Part shown: piece by piece, positions 38,208 through 49,732 of the stretch
Layout: each line of letters starts with the position of its first letter
Numbering within the stretch: the stretch's first letter is position 1
Assembly (NCBI GenBank): GCA_028023455.1
Contig: JAQFVV010000284.1
Location: 1-64,000, forward strand
Source: Epiperipatus broadwayi
Taxonomy: Eukaryota; Onychophora; Udeonychophora; Euonychophora; Peripatidae
Direction: 5' to 3'
DNA: 64,000 bases
Notes under the pieces: generated by a model
Seen by the model: the letters and a program-made list of their open reading frames with translations, nothing else
Told to the model about the DNA's origin: nothing
The model's database searches: none
Position numbers and translations under genes: made by a program

Positions 38208-38690
38208 CTTGTGTTATTTTGCATTACATACCGATATTTTAATGAACTATCATCTGCCATTATCAAGGTTAACTTTTGAAAGAAAAATCATTAGATCTCA
38301 AACAGTAACATGACTGAGTGTGAGATGAGAAAGGAAATTCAATTTGAAGTAATTCATCATTCACAATATAAGACCAACTGGTGTAAATAAGGCTGAGGAA
38401 TCACAATGTATTCCAGCTATGTGGAAACCATTCATTTTATCTCTGTCTTCTAATATTATCTTAAAATTAATAGGTGAAAAAACTGAGGGAAATAAACATT
38501 TTGATAAGCCTCATACTGGGAATGCTGAACTACTTCAAGTTGAATCTCATTTCTCATCTTGCACTCAGTTACATTACTGTTTGAGATCTAATGATATTTT
38601 TTCAAAAATTAATCTTGACAGTGGCAGATGCTAGTTTGTCAAAATATCAGTATGTCATGCAAAATAACACATGGTTTAGTCCCAAAAATA
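38208..38690. mobile_element. Fold-back element 1 (imperfect)
   Basis: Arms of about 155 bp (38208-38363 and about 38520-38680) pair imperfectly around an asymmetric centre. The right arm plus centre matches the arms of 39079-39703, including CCAGCTATGTGGAAACC and GATAAGCCTCAT, so both are one family. The plus-strand ORF at 38419-38634 results from this shared arm and is not evidently a gene. Confidence 0.65.
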
Positions 38691-38792
38691 ATAATTTATT
38701 TATATCATACAACCATGAAAACATTAATTATAATATTATATAGAAATGTATGTGGGAATTGGACTCTATTCCTACAATATATATCTATAAAT

Positions 38793-38964
38793 AATACATA
38801 TTTTGCGGGTTCATCCATGTTAAAAACTTTTAATATTAATATACTGACGTTTCGACTTGGTCACACAAGTCGAAATGTCAGTATATTAATATTAAAAGTT
38901 TTTAACATGGATGAACCCGCAAAATATGTATTTTATATATTTAACCCGTACAAATCTTCGTTTT

Positions 38965-38966
<2 letters not shown>
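38793..38966. mobile_element. Fold-back element 2 with 67-bp arms and conserved tail
   Basis: Arms 38793-38859 and 38866-38932 are almost perfect reverse complements around a 6-nt loop (GTCACA). The tip contains ACGTTTCGACTTG. The 3' tail matches that of the repeat at 10035-10160. The ORF at 38628-38966 spans it and has no recognised domain. Confidence 0.75.

Positions 38967-38967
<1 letters not shown>

Positions 38968-39039
<72 letters not shown>
38968..39039. repeat. (TA)n microsatellite
   Basis: About 72 bp of TA between two fold-back elements. Confidence 0.98.
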
Positions 39040-39040
<1 letters not shown>

Positions 39041-39078
39041 GTTTTGATGATTATGTGATGTAGATAATACTGTGTTTT

Positions 39079-39703
39079 TGGGTACAAACCATGTATTGTT
39101 TTGCATTACAATCTGATATTTTGATGGACTAGCAACCGCCATTATCAAGATTAACTTTTAAAAGAAAAATCTCATTAGATCTCAAAGAATAATCTAACAC
39201 AGTGTAAGATGAGAAATGAAATTCAACTTGAAGTAGTTCAGCATTCACAATGAGGCTTATCAAAATGTTTATTTTCCTCAGATTTTCACCTATTAATTTC
39301 AAGTTAATATTAGATAAAATGAGAGGTTTCCACATAGCTGTAATATGTTGTGCTTCATCAGCCCTATTTAAACCAGTAGGTCTCTTTAATATTTTAATTG
39401 AAATATTAAATAAGGCCGATGAAGCACAATGCATTCCAGCTATGTGGAAACCTCTCATTTTATCTAATATTAACTTGAATGTAACAGGTGAAAAAACTGA
39501 GGGAAATAAACATTTTGATAAGCCTCATATTGTGAATGCTGAATTACTTCAAGTTGAATCTCACTTTTCATTTTGCACTGAGTCACATTATTCTTTGAGA
39601 TCTAATGAGATTGTTCTTTTAAAAGTTAACCTTGATAACGGTGGTTGCTAGTCCGTCGAAATATTGGATTGTAATGCAAAATAATACATGGTTCATACCC
39701 AAA
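39079..39703. mobile_element. Fold-back element 3 with ~295-bp arms
   Basis: Arms 39079-39371 and about 39407-39703 are reverse complements around a ~35-nt centre. Similar peptides on both strands (ORFs 39129-39458 minus and 39250-39651 plus, both with MWKPLILSNIN) are a by-product of the palindrome. The same arm sequence occurs at 38208-38690. Whether the arm was ever coding, for instance the end of a retroelement, is unclear. Confidence 0.8.
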
Positions 39704-39779
39704 ACATTGTATTATATATATATATATGTAATAAATAGTTTGATATCTGTATTCGTTTCACAATATATGTAATATACAA

Positions 39780-40411
39780 ATCAATATATATATCAAAATA
39801 CAGTACAATTTATATAAATTATATTCTTTTAGAAGTACTTTCGACTATACACTTTGTAGTCTTTATCAACTATATAACGTTGAATAATCAAAACGAGACA
39901 ACCCTTAACAATACCCATAGTTCAATTCAGATTTCCCACAATTCTGTTATCTTAACATTTGATGACTGGCGATTCATTAACATTTGACAATTTCTTGAAA
40001 TCAACATAGCCTCTTTTATTTTATGTTTATTATGACAACGTTCAATTTGAATAATTTTCATATTTTTATAATCAAATTTAAATCCATATTGAAATCTGTC
40101 AATATGGATTTAAATTTGATTATAAAAATATGAAAATTATTCAAATTGAACGTTGTCATAATAAACGTAAAATAAAAGAGGCTATGTTGATTTCAAGAAA
40201 TTGTCAAATGTTAATGAATCGCCAGTCATCAAATGTTAAGATAACAGAATTGTGGGAAATCTGAATTGAACTATGGGTATTGTTAAGGGTTGTCTCGTTT
40301 TGATTATTCAATGTTATATAGTTGATAAAGACTACAAAGTGTATAGTCAAAAGTACTTCTAAAAGAATATAATTTATATAAATTGTACTGTATTTTGATA
40401 TATATATTGAT
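39780..40411. mobile_element. Fold-back element 4 with 311-bp arms, PLE 3'-end-like
   Basis: Arms 39780-40090 and 40101-40411 are almost perfect reverse complements with a 10-nt loop. The right arm encodes, in broken frame, a Lys/Arg-rich helix (KIIQIERCHNKRKIKEAMLI) like the C-terminal end of PLE proteins after the GIY-YIG domain. Architecture and position match the PLE palindrome at 17107-17925, but the sequence family differs. It ends in TA-rich DNA on both sides. Confidence 0.7.
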
Positions 40412-40414
40412 TTT

Positions 40415-40451
<37 letters not shown>

Positions 40452-40494
40452 GATTTTTATATTATATATATATATATATTATATAGTGCCCCTC

Positions 40495-42095
40495 ACCAGA
40501 TCTTATTGATATTGTGTTTATGTAAATATTTTTCTTTACTATGTATAACAAAATATTAAATCCCATATATACAGAATAATTTTAAAGTGTTTTTAAAATG
40601 CTAACAGTAAGTGTAAAAGTAAAATATTATTTTTTAAAAAAATATTTACTATTTTCATAAAAAGAAACATTGCTATAGAAACCAATCACGAATGACTGGG
40701 GGCAAAAAAAAAACAATAAAATGATTTGAGTTCCAAAAAACAGATATTTTACCTGCTTTATCACCCTGTCTTTCACTATATAAAAGTCAATAAAATTTTA
40801 TAATTTTTTTAAATTTAATTTCATGTATTTCATTGAGTAGAAAATACTTACAAATGCTTTTCCAGTTGTTTCCAACATGTAGCTGAATATGGAATTGTGG
40901 GCAAACAAATGTCTTAAAACTTAACTTTGATTCTGCTGATCCATACATCACTATTCAATACTGAAAAATTATTTGACATTTACTTGATATGAAAGAAAAA
41001 GTAGTCATCTACACTGGTTATCACATAGAAATGTATTTCTATAAATTAATCTGTTAATTTATCTATTTTAAATGATCAGAAGAAAATTGCAATGCAAAAT
41101 CGCATAGGAAAACTACCACAAAGTGAAGCAAAAAAAAGCTAAAATTCTATATTACCAGGAAAAATTAAAATTTAATGATCATTGACCGTATTTTTGCTAT
41201 TACAGACACAAATTATATACATGAGCTCACAAAGACATTAAGCTAATTAACTATTCTCAAAGAGTTATTGTAAGTTATAAAGATGTTTACCTTTCATGTG
41301 AGATTCTCATATAATTTTTTAATTGTAAGAATGGGTATACATTTGTTATTATTACTATTATATAATTCTACTCTTCAGTTAACTTATTGTTGTTGTTAAT
41401 ACTTTTTGCTTGTCATTTCTCATTCTAACCCAAGCTGGTTATTTATTTTGTTAACATAATAAAGTATTAGGTGGTGTAGAATAGAGGTTAAAAAATATAA
41501 TTGAATGTGTATGGAAACTTGTTCTAATACATGTTCAATTTTATCTTTTCTTATGATTATTAATGAATTGTCAATTAAAAATATGTTGTATGTAGACACT
41601 CTATCATGTACACAGTAATCCATTAGTTATCTTTAAAATTCCCTAGATAAAATATAATCTGCAAATATTGTATTTTTATTTTGTTGTTAATTTGATTATT
41701 ACCAATTGTTAAAAGAGCAGACTGTTATATTTGGGGAACTGTATGGAATTGTACTAATTGAAGAAAACTATGATTGAAACCAGGTTAGTTTTAAATTACT
41801 TTTTGTTAGAGTTTGGACAAATACAAATTAGCCTTTAAAATATGATATATAAATACTTGATCGGATGATAAATATAATTATTTATTTTGTTATAAATAAG
41901 AATCCATCTATAAACTAAAAATAGACATTGGTAGAGATAATAGTAATATTCAAATAAATAAAATAAAACATTAAATTTAAAGTACATTACAGTTTTAGAA
42001 AGATTACATATGGAAATAAGAGTGTGCATTTTAGTTATTAAATAAATAAAATAGAGTTTGTATATACTTTTAAAAAAAATTGGAGCAAAATTTAT
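40495..42095. other. Gene-free stretch
   Basis: AT-rich, with no recognised gene or element. The minus-strand ORF at 41420-41623 is short and lacks motifs. Confidence 0.5.
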
Positions 42096-44400
42096 TATAT
42101 ATATAAATAATAAATTTAATGGTAATAAAGTATTAAAAACCGTCTTTAAATCTGCAGAAGTACTTTTGGTCAATTTTTTTAATCTGCCCCAACTGTCATT
42201 AAATTAAAAAAAAAACAAAAACAAAGTGAAAGCAAATCCCATCAATTCAAATCTCATGAATCCTGTGTTTTAATGTTAGCAGCTTGGCTAATTATTAAAA
42301 AATTTTTTTTTAATTTATCTTTTATTATGGTTTCACTCTTCATGAAGAATTTTTACACTATCAAAATCAAATGTTAAATTTATATTTACATGTTTTTTTT
42401 TTATGATCAAAGAAAACTGAAACATCATTAAATCACCATTATTCTTACTTTTTGCATGCTTATATAACAATTCATGCTCCTTTAATCACTTCTCAATAGT
42501 GCAATTGATTCACCGAAATATGAGAACATACAATTGCAAAAAAATTGATATATGATATTATTTTTCTGCTTGACAGGTACAACGTCTTTAGAATTATGGA
42601 CAATTTATTAACATTGTTTGGAACATATAATGAGACATTAAACATGTCCTTATATATATCCTTAAAAATTTCACTTGTGGATTTAAAATAAATGGAATAT
42701 ATATCCATTATTTATTATCAATCTGACATAAAGCATTGTATATTTGTTCCATTTTATAACCAACATCAGGCACTTCCTTGACAAATATCTCAATATTTTT
42801 CAGTTTATTACTTTGGTAATGACACAATTTTTCATTAGAAAACAAAAAAGATCTAAAACTTGCCATCTTCTGCATAATTGGTACTTTTGATTTACAATTT
42901 ATATCTTCCCTTTTTTGCAATGGCTTGATTATTAATTTATAATTTAATATACTGTTATCTCTTGTAATAATTAACATATTTAATATTTTTCCCATTCCTC
43001 TTCAATAGTCCATTTGAATCTATTCAAATTATTTTATTCCTCTATAAAGCAAATTTATAGTATTAGTGTTTCCACAAAAAAAAAAACATCATCCACATTA
43101 TCTTCTGTAAATTTTAATATCTTTAAAAGAGCACATATTTAAAATATCACTCTCATATGTAGATAACAAAATTGCAAATTGTGCAACTGCAGGCACACTC
43201 ATAGGCCAACCTTTAAACAATTTATAATATTGACCTTCAAAAGATGCAACAATGTTATCATTAATTTTTTAAAAAGTATCAACAGTAAATTTTATCATAT
43301 ATTTACAAATACCTTTCTTTTTAATATACGTTCAATTATTTTTATGGAATTTATTCTATCAACAGAACCATACATTTCAGTTACATTTTTGAAGCAATAA
43401 CACCATTCTCATTAATAACCATATTTTAATACTATTTACAAAGTCAAAATATGAAGCAATAGTATTTTCCCTGAATCCTAAAAATGCTTGTAAAAGCTTA
43501 CCAATATATTTAGAAGACTGATAAATGAAAGAACCACCAAAATCAATCATAATTCCCAAAGGATTACATTCTTTATGTAACTTTATATTTTCAAAAATAT
43601 GAGGACATACAACACAGGAAAGGTATATCATATAGTATGCATTATTACTTAAAGATTTATTTTTAGCACTTTTTATAATATTGTTAATAAATTTTATTCT
43701 TTGACCATCTATATTATATTCTTCTATCAAAAAGAAACAAAGTTTCTCCATTTTGCACTTTAACTTTATCCATATATTGACATTTCATCAGTAAACACTT
43801 TCATGGCACTTTATCTTCTTTCAAACAAATCATATTATCACTCTTCAACCTCTGTTCAAATTCAGAAATAGCCAATTTCCATGATTTACCATAAGGCATC
43901 ACATGAAATTTATTAGAATTAATTTTCTTAATAGTATCATCAGCAAAATGATTATCTACAGGAATCATTTCAAAGGAATTTTGAACAGCTGCAATTGCAA
44001 TTAGTTCCAAATTATAATAATACCAATTACCACTGATGTATTTAGCTCAGTGACTTGAAACGTATTTCTGAATCAAATGTATCATAATATTTGATAAATT
44101 AATAAAGTTTAAATTATTATAAATTGCAGATATTTTGCTTATTAAATAAAAAATCGTGTTCTTCTCAAATTTATTATATAACTTCAATTAATTTAACTCC
44201 ATCTTCCCAAACAATTGTATATATGTCCAAAGCACACCATTCATTTAAAATTTTTAAATGTTCAATTGCCTTCAGATATTTTCCAGTATCAAAAAGTTCT
44301 TTTTTACACATTTTAATAATACTATTTAAAATGATTAATTTCAATTTACCCATACACCTCAATATTAAATTTATGTAGATATTCAATTTTATGTTACAAC
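42096..44400 (-). pseudogene. Penelope-like element relic, minus copy
   Basis: Minus-strand pieces in order: N-terminal region (43801-44010), a segment rich in Lys and Tyr (43377-43751), a broken reverse transcriptase core near 43130-43400 with a GWPMSVPAVAQF motif (the PLE form of the GMPMGSP..SP..A motif), the post-catalytic region (42708-42995) and a C-terminal piece (42493-42708). The 3' untranslated end abuts TA-rich sequence at 42096. It is colinear with the plus-strand copy at 44560-46860. PLE proteins join reverse transcriptase to a GIY-YIG endonuclease to copy element RNA at a cut target. Many stops and frameshifts, so dead. Confidence 0.75.
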
Positions 44401-44559
44401 AATTCAGGAATACATGAAAAACTTTACAATTCCTTAAAAAACGATGTTTGCATTTAAGCTTAATAATTCTTTTACATTGCTTCTACCATTGCTTAATGAT
44501 CCATCATTTCTTACTATTACTTATATCCAATGTATTAAATACTGTAACAAATATAATAA

Positions 44560-44762
44560 CATGTAACATAAATAAAATGTCCATTAATTAAAACAAAATT
44601 GTAATTATAATAAAATAATAAATTTAACGGTAATAAATTATTAAAAACTGTCTTTAAATCTACAGAAGTATTTTTGATTAATTTCTTAAACTTGCCTCAA
44701 CTGCCATTAAATTAAAAAAAAAACAAAGCAGAAACAAACATCAATTAAAATCCCATGAATCC
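44560..44762 (-). repeat. Inverted 3'-end fragment at the 5' side of the plus-strand PLE
   Basis: Reverse complement of the end of the plus-strand PLE (about 46690-46860), including AAAATGTCCATTAATTAAAA and the AACTGCCATTAAATT stretch. It forms terminal inverted repeats of about 200 bp for the element. Such inverted terminal fragments are known for PLE insertions. Confidence 0.75.
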
Positions 44763-44779
44763 ACAAGCTTATAATGAGT

Positions 44780-46860
44780 TAAACTTTATTAATTTATCAA
44801 ATAATAAGATACATTTGATTCAAAAATATGTTTAAGTCAGGACTAAATAAATGTTGGTAGTAAGTTAAATGATTATAATTTGGAACTAATTGCAGCTGTT
44901 CAAAATTCATTTAAAATGATTTTTGGTAATAATCATTTTCCTGTTGATATTATTAAAAAAATTAATTGAAATAAATTTAATGTGATGTCTTATGATAAAT
45001 CAGGGGAATTGGCTATTTCAAAATTTAAACCGAGGTTGAAGAGTGATAATATGTTTTGTTGGAAAGAAGATAAAGGGTTGCGAATGTGTTTAATGATGAA
45101 TGCCAATATATTAATAAAGTTAAAATGCAAATGGTGAAACTTAGTTTCTGTTTTATTGAAGAAAATAATATAGATGCTCAAAGAATAAAATTGATTAACA
45201 TTATTTTTAAAAATGCTAAAAATAAAGCTTTGTGTAATATAACTGCCTATATGATATATCCTTCCTGTGCTGTATGTCCTCAAATTTTTGCAAATATAAA
45301 GTTACATAAAGAAAGTAATACTTTGTGAATTATGATAGATTTTGGTGGTTTATTCATGTATCAGACTTCTAAATATATTGATAAACTTTTACAAGAGTTT
45401 TTTGGAATTTGGGAAAATACTATTGCTTCATCTTTTCACTTTGTAAATAATATTAAAAATTTGATGATTAATGAAAATTATGTTATTGCTTCATTGGATG
45501 TAACAGAAATGTATGATTATATTGATAGAATGAATTCCATAAAATGATTGAACATACATTAAAAAGTAGATATTTGTAAATATATGATAAAGTTTACTGT
45601 TGATTCTTTAAAAAAATTTAATGATAACATTGTTGCATCATTTGAAGGTCAATATTATAAAATATCTAAAGGTTGGCCTATGGGTCTGCCTATAGTTGCA
45701 CAAGTTTGCAATTTTGTGATAGCATTATATGAGAGGGATACTTTAAGGAGAGTGCTCTTTTAAAGATAGTAAAATTTATAAAAGATATGTGGATGATATT
45801 TTGAATGTAGAAATGCTAATATTATAAATTTGCTGGTAGAGGAATTAAATAATATGAATGGCTTAAAAGAGACAATTAAATGGAAACAGATAAAAATATT
45901 AAATACTTGGATTTAATTATTACAAGAGATAACAGTATATTAAATTATAAATTAATAATCAAGCAGTTGCAAAAAAGGGGATATATAAATTGTAATTCAA
46001 AAATACCAATTATGCAGAAGATGACAAGTTTTAGATATTTTTTGTTTTTTAATGAAAATTATGTCATTACCAAAGTGATAAACTGAAAAATATCAAGATA
46101 TTTGTAAAGGAAGTGCCTGATGTTGGTTAAAAAAGGAAACAAATAAACAATACTTTATGTCAATTCAAAAAGAGTTATAATTATTAAAAGGGAATGAAGA
46201 TTGACATTAAACAATGGATATCTATTCCATTTATTTTAACTCCACAAGTGAAATTTTTTAAGGATATATATAAGAACATGTTTAATGTATCATTCTATGT
46301 TCCAAACAATATTAATAAATGAATCAATAATTCTAAGGATGTCATACCTATCAAGCAGAAAAGTAATATCATATATCACTTTTGTGACTATATGTTGTCA
46401 TATATAGGTGAATCGAGGTGCAGTATTGAAAAAAGTTTAAATGAACATGAAGTGTGTAAAAGTAAGAATAATGGTGATTTAATGATTCAGTTTTCTTTGA
46501 TTATGAAAAACCATGTAAATATAAATTTAAATTTGGTTTTTAAAGAGTCAAAATTCTTCATGAAGTGGGACACTTTAATAAAAAAAATTAAGGAGGTAAT
46601 TTTTATAAATAGAAATAAAACGCATTTAATAAATAGTCAAGCTGCTATCATTAAAATATGGGATTCATGGGACTCAAATTGATTATGTTTGTTTATGCTT
46701 TGGGTTTTTTTTTTTAATTTAATGGCAGATGAAGCATATTTATGAAATTAACTGAAAGTACTTGTACAGATTTAAAGAGTGTTTTAGTAGTTTATTAATG
46801 TTAAATTTTTTATTTTTATTATAATTACAATTTATTTTAATTAATGGACATTTTATTTAC
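44780..46860 (+). pseudogene. Penelope-like element relic, plus copy (RT and GIY-YIG)
   Basis: Plus-strand fragments: N-terminal region (44880-45060), conserved segment (45086-45328), then MIDFGG and reverse transcriptase motif A-like IASLDVTEMYDYI (45332-45547), a GWPMGLPIVAQVCNF motif near 45675 and a YVDDIL catalytic motif near 45785. These are followed by YLDLIITRDN (45880-46086) and a GIY-YIG endonuclease remnant beginning YIGESRCSIEKSLNEHE, with a Lys-rich tail (46392-46682). Stops and frameshifts break it many times. The 3' tail ends in TTAATTAATGGACATTTTAT like the palindrome at 17107-17925. It is inactive but gives the family's best domain map here. Confidence 0.8.
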
Positions 46861-48240
46861 ATTATATATGATTACCTTAGCTAGAGCAAAAATCAAAACT
46901 CAGTGGATTCACTGATAGTTAGTTTAAAACATGATCATGAAAATGTTCACAAAATTGAATAAAAAAATCTAAAAAAGTCAGGACCTCAAAACACAAAATA
47001 AAAATTTAAAGAGTTAATAAATATTACGAAAGAGCAGAATAAAGAACAGAAAGAATTTATTTTACAGCAAAACATGATTCTGCTCAGCTGATAAATGAGA
47101 ATAGAGAAAATAATAAAGAAAAAACTGTTGTAGATAAAATAGTTAAAGTTGGTGATAAATATCGGACTGCATTACTTTAAAAGGTTCAGTATATTGATAA
47201 TGTAAATTATCTTAATACAGAAGTCTTAGAATATGATGCTTGCATTATAGTTGGTGGTATATCTGAATTCATCCACAATATATATGATTTGAAAAACAAA
47301 TTAAGTTATTTAAATAGTAAAGAAATGGATTTAGTAGGGTACCTAATAAAAGTACTAGGAAACCACCCACATTAAAATTTAGAGAATTAAAAAAGGAACT
47401 CCAGAGCTTAGGCAAATAATTAAGCTATGTAAATGGTCCAATAAGAAATTATATTCAAGAACTCATTATGTGAGCATGATAGTAAAAAGTATAGCTAGAA
47501 AACACAAAATAAAATACTCATTTTTTTCTAAAAATGAATCAGTTACTATATGATAAAAAAGGTGTTATAGGGCATTATGAGTGAGGGCCTGCATATTGAT
47601 TAAAATGTTTAGAAAGTGGCAAATTTTAATCCATTTAATAATAAGAATGGCCTCTTAGTTTATGACTCTGGACTTGTTAATGGGCACTTTATGTAGGAGA
47701 ATGAATACATAAGTTACATAGTACACATTACAAATGTAGATTTACTGAGCATCATAAAAATGACTATTTAAAAAAATAATTGAACTGTTCAACTGCTAAA
47801 ATAATAGTTGGAGAAAAAAGTTGTGACAAATGAACTAGTATAATAATGATGTTTCATTTAATATTGAAAGATTGTTAAAAAATTGAATTACTGTCTTTAT
47901 ATTCTAAATGTTTGATTGAAGTTTCAGATTTATTGTGTCATATTTAAATAGGGCTAATACGCAAATTTCATATTCTACTTTCCAGCAATGTCAATAAATG
48001 AATAGTTAAAGAAAAACATTAGCGGTTAGAATTTAAATGATATTCTATTACTGCATTGTTGATTAGGCATGTAAAGAAAAACTTTATGAAGTTTGAAATC
48101 AAAATTAATTTTATGAGTTTTATCAGTGGTTAATCATACTGCTTTATGTATTGGTGATTAATAGAGAATGTTTCATTGTTTTAGATTGTCATGATTTATT
48201 GATACTTTAGAGTTCTTATCTCAGCCCTGTTTCCAACCTA
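46861..48240. other. Stretch with a weak coding-like remnant, no supported gene
   Basis: Around 47210-47350 one plus-strand frame reads YDACIIVGGISEFIHNIYDL, vaguely like the block of SGNH-type hydrolase folds found in some retroelement ORF1 proteins. Near 47640-47700 another short coding-like patch occurs. Everything is broken by stops. I would not call a family. Confidence 0.2.
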
Positions 48241-48247
48241 TTTTTAT

Positions 48248-48412
48248 ATTTATCAGTCTCTAAATCTCAAAACTAAGCCAGGCATATTTATATTTATTGG
48301 CCTCTAAGTCTAAAGAGTGAGTTAGGCATAGTCTTATATTTTTCAGTCTTTATGTCTCAAAATTTAGCCAGGCATATTTTTATATTAACAGCCTCTAAGG
48401 CTCATAATAGTG
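48248..48412. repeat. Degenerate ~45-bp tandem repeat (about 4 units)
   Basis: Units share TATATTT..CAGTCTCTAA then (A/G)AGCCAGGCATA, at about 48248, 48289, 48333 and 48377. They differ at many bases, so the array is old. Confidence 0.75.
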
Positions 48413-49732
48413 AAAGACTTTATTTAAATATATTTTCATTATATAATTTGTTTGATATTATATCTGTGATCAGGGTAGCTCTATTATTACTCATGTGACA
48501 TGATATACTCATTGTCAGTTTTTTGGTACAATAAATAATTTTAATTGAATTATAAATCATTTTTATATTAATACGAATGTATCGGAGAAGTAAAGATGAC
48601 ATTATTTGTTGTTCATAGGAGGTTGAAAGTATGTTTCTAGAGAAGTATGCCTAAGCATGACATTATTGTGAAATTGAAAGAAATTGCCTTTTTACGTAGA
48701 AAAAAAAAAGTGCAATATTTATTGCTAAATCAACTATATTTTATTATTAAGTGGAAGAGTGGCTAATATAACCCTTATGTCTGACTTTACATGTATTGCT
48801 TTTATGCAAATATTTTTCTTCATTGTATATATTAAAAGTCTTTATATACAGAATAAATTTTAATGTGATTTTAAAATGTTAACGATAAATATAAAATAAA
48901 ATATATTATTTATTTATTTTAATTTTAAAATAATATTAATATTTTAAATAAAAGAAACATTGCTTTAAAATCCAGTCACAAATGACTGGGAGGGGGCGGA
49001 TAAAACAGTAAAATTGTCTGCATTCCATGAAACAGTGAAAATTATAACTACTTCATCATTGTGACTTTTACTTTGAAATTCTCAATCGGTCAAATTGAAT
49101 CCCTTTTGTTTTGTTTTTATTTTTCAATATTTCCTTGTTGTTTTATACTTTTGCCTTTGATGGTTGTCGATTATTATTTTCAAACATGAAGATTGATCAT
49201 AACTTTCATGGAGTAGCTGTTTCTTAGTCCAAGGTATTATTGAATCTTATTTTTAAGAAAAAAAATGTCAGTCAAGACATATCTTCTTCTGACCATCAAA
49301 TTGACGTTGTTCTTTTTTGTGTGTTAATTTTATTCTTTTAAATCATGAGTTTATGTGTAATTGAGTTAATTACTTATGTAATGTTTTATGATTCATGTGT
49401 ATGTATTAATGATTAATTATAAAGGTTTTTAATTATTATTTCTTTCCTTTAAAATTTATATTTTTGTTGCTTGCTTTTGAATTTTGTTATCTTTATTCAT
49501 ATGCATGTATTGTACAGTCGTTTATGACAAAGTTGTTATTTTAAAAAATTATAAATTTCTTTATAAATTATATCAATTTTGAACATTTAATTTCTTATGA
49601 GTTTCGGTGTATGTTCCTTTTATATATAACTAATATAAGTAATTAAATGTTTCCTTACATAATAATGTTTGTGGGGGTTATTGTTCCTTTTGGAAATCAT
49701 ATTTTATTTGGAGTACTTATATATATATATAT
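48413..49732. other. Gene-free stretch
   Basis: No gene recognised. The segment 48770-49080 is weakly similar to 40510-40790: both have a run of AT-rich sequence followed by CAAATGACTGGG or CGAATGACTGGG, so a dispersed repeat is shared. Confidence 0.5.

Noticed and set aside
38793-38932. Hammerhead ribozyme in the fold-back tip, as known from some PLE ends
   Set aside because: The tip has a GAAA-like part but no CTGATGA core, and the stem is an almost perfect hairpin, which does not fit a hammerhead.
39129-39651. Similar proteins on both strands (39129-39458 minus, 39250-39651 plus)
   Set aside because: The symmetry comes from the palindrome at 39079-39703. No known domain supports coding.
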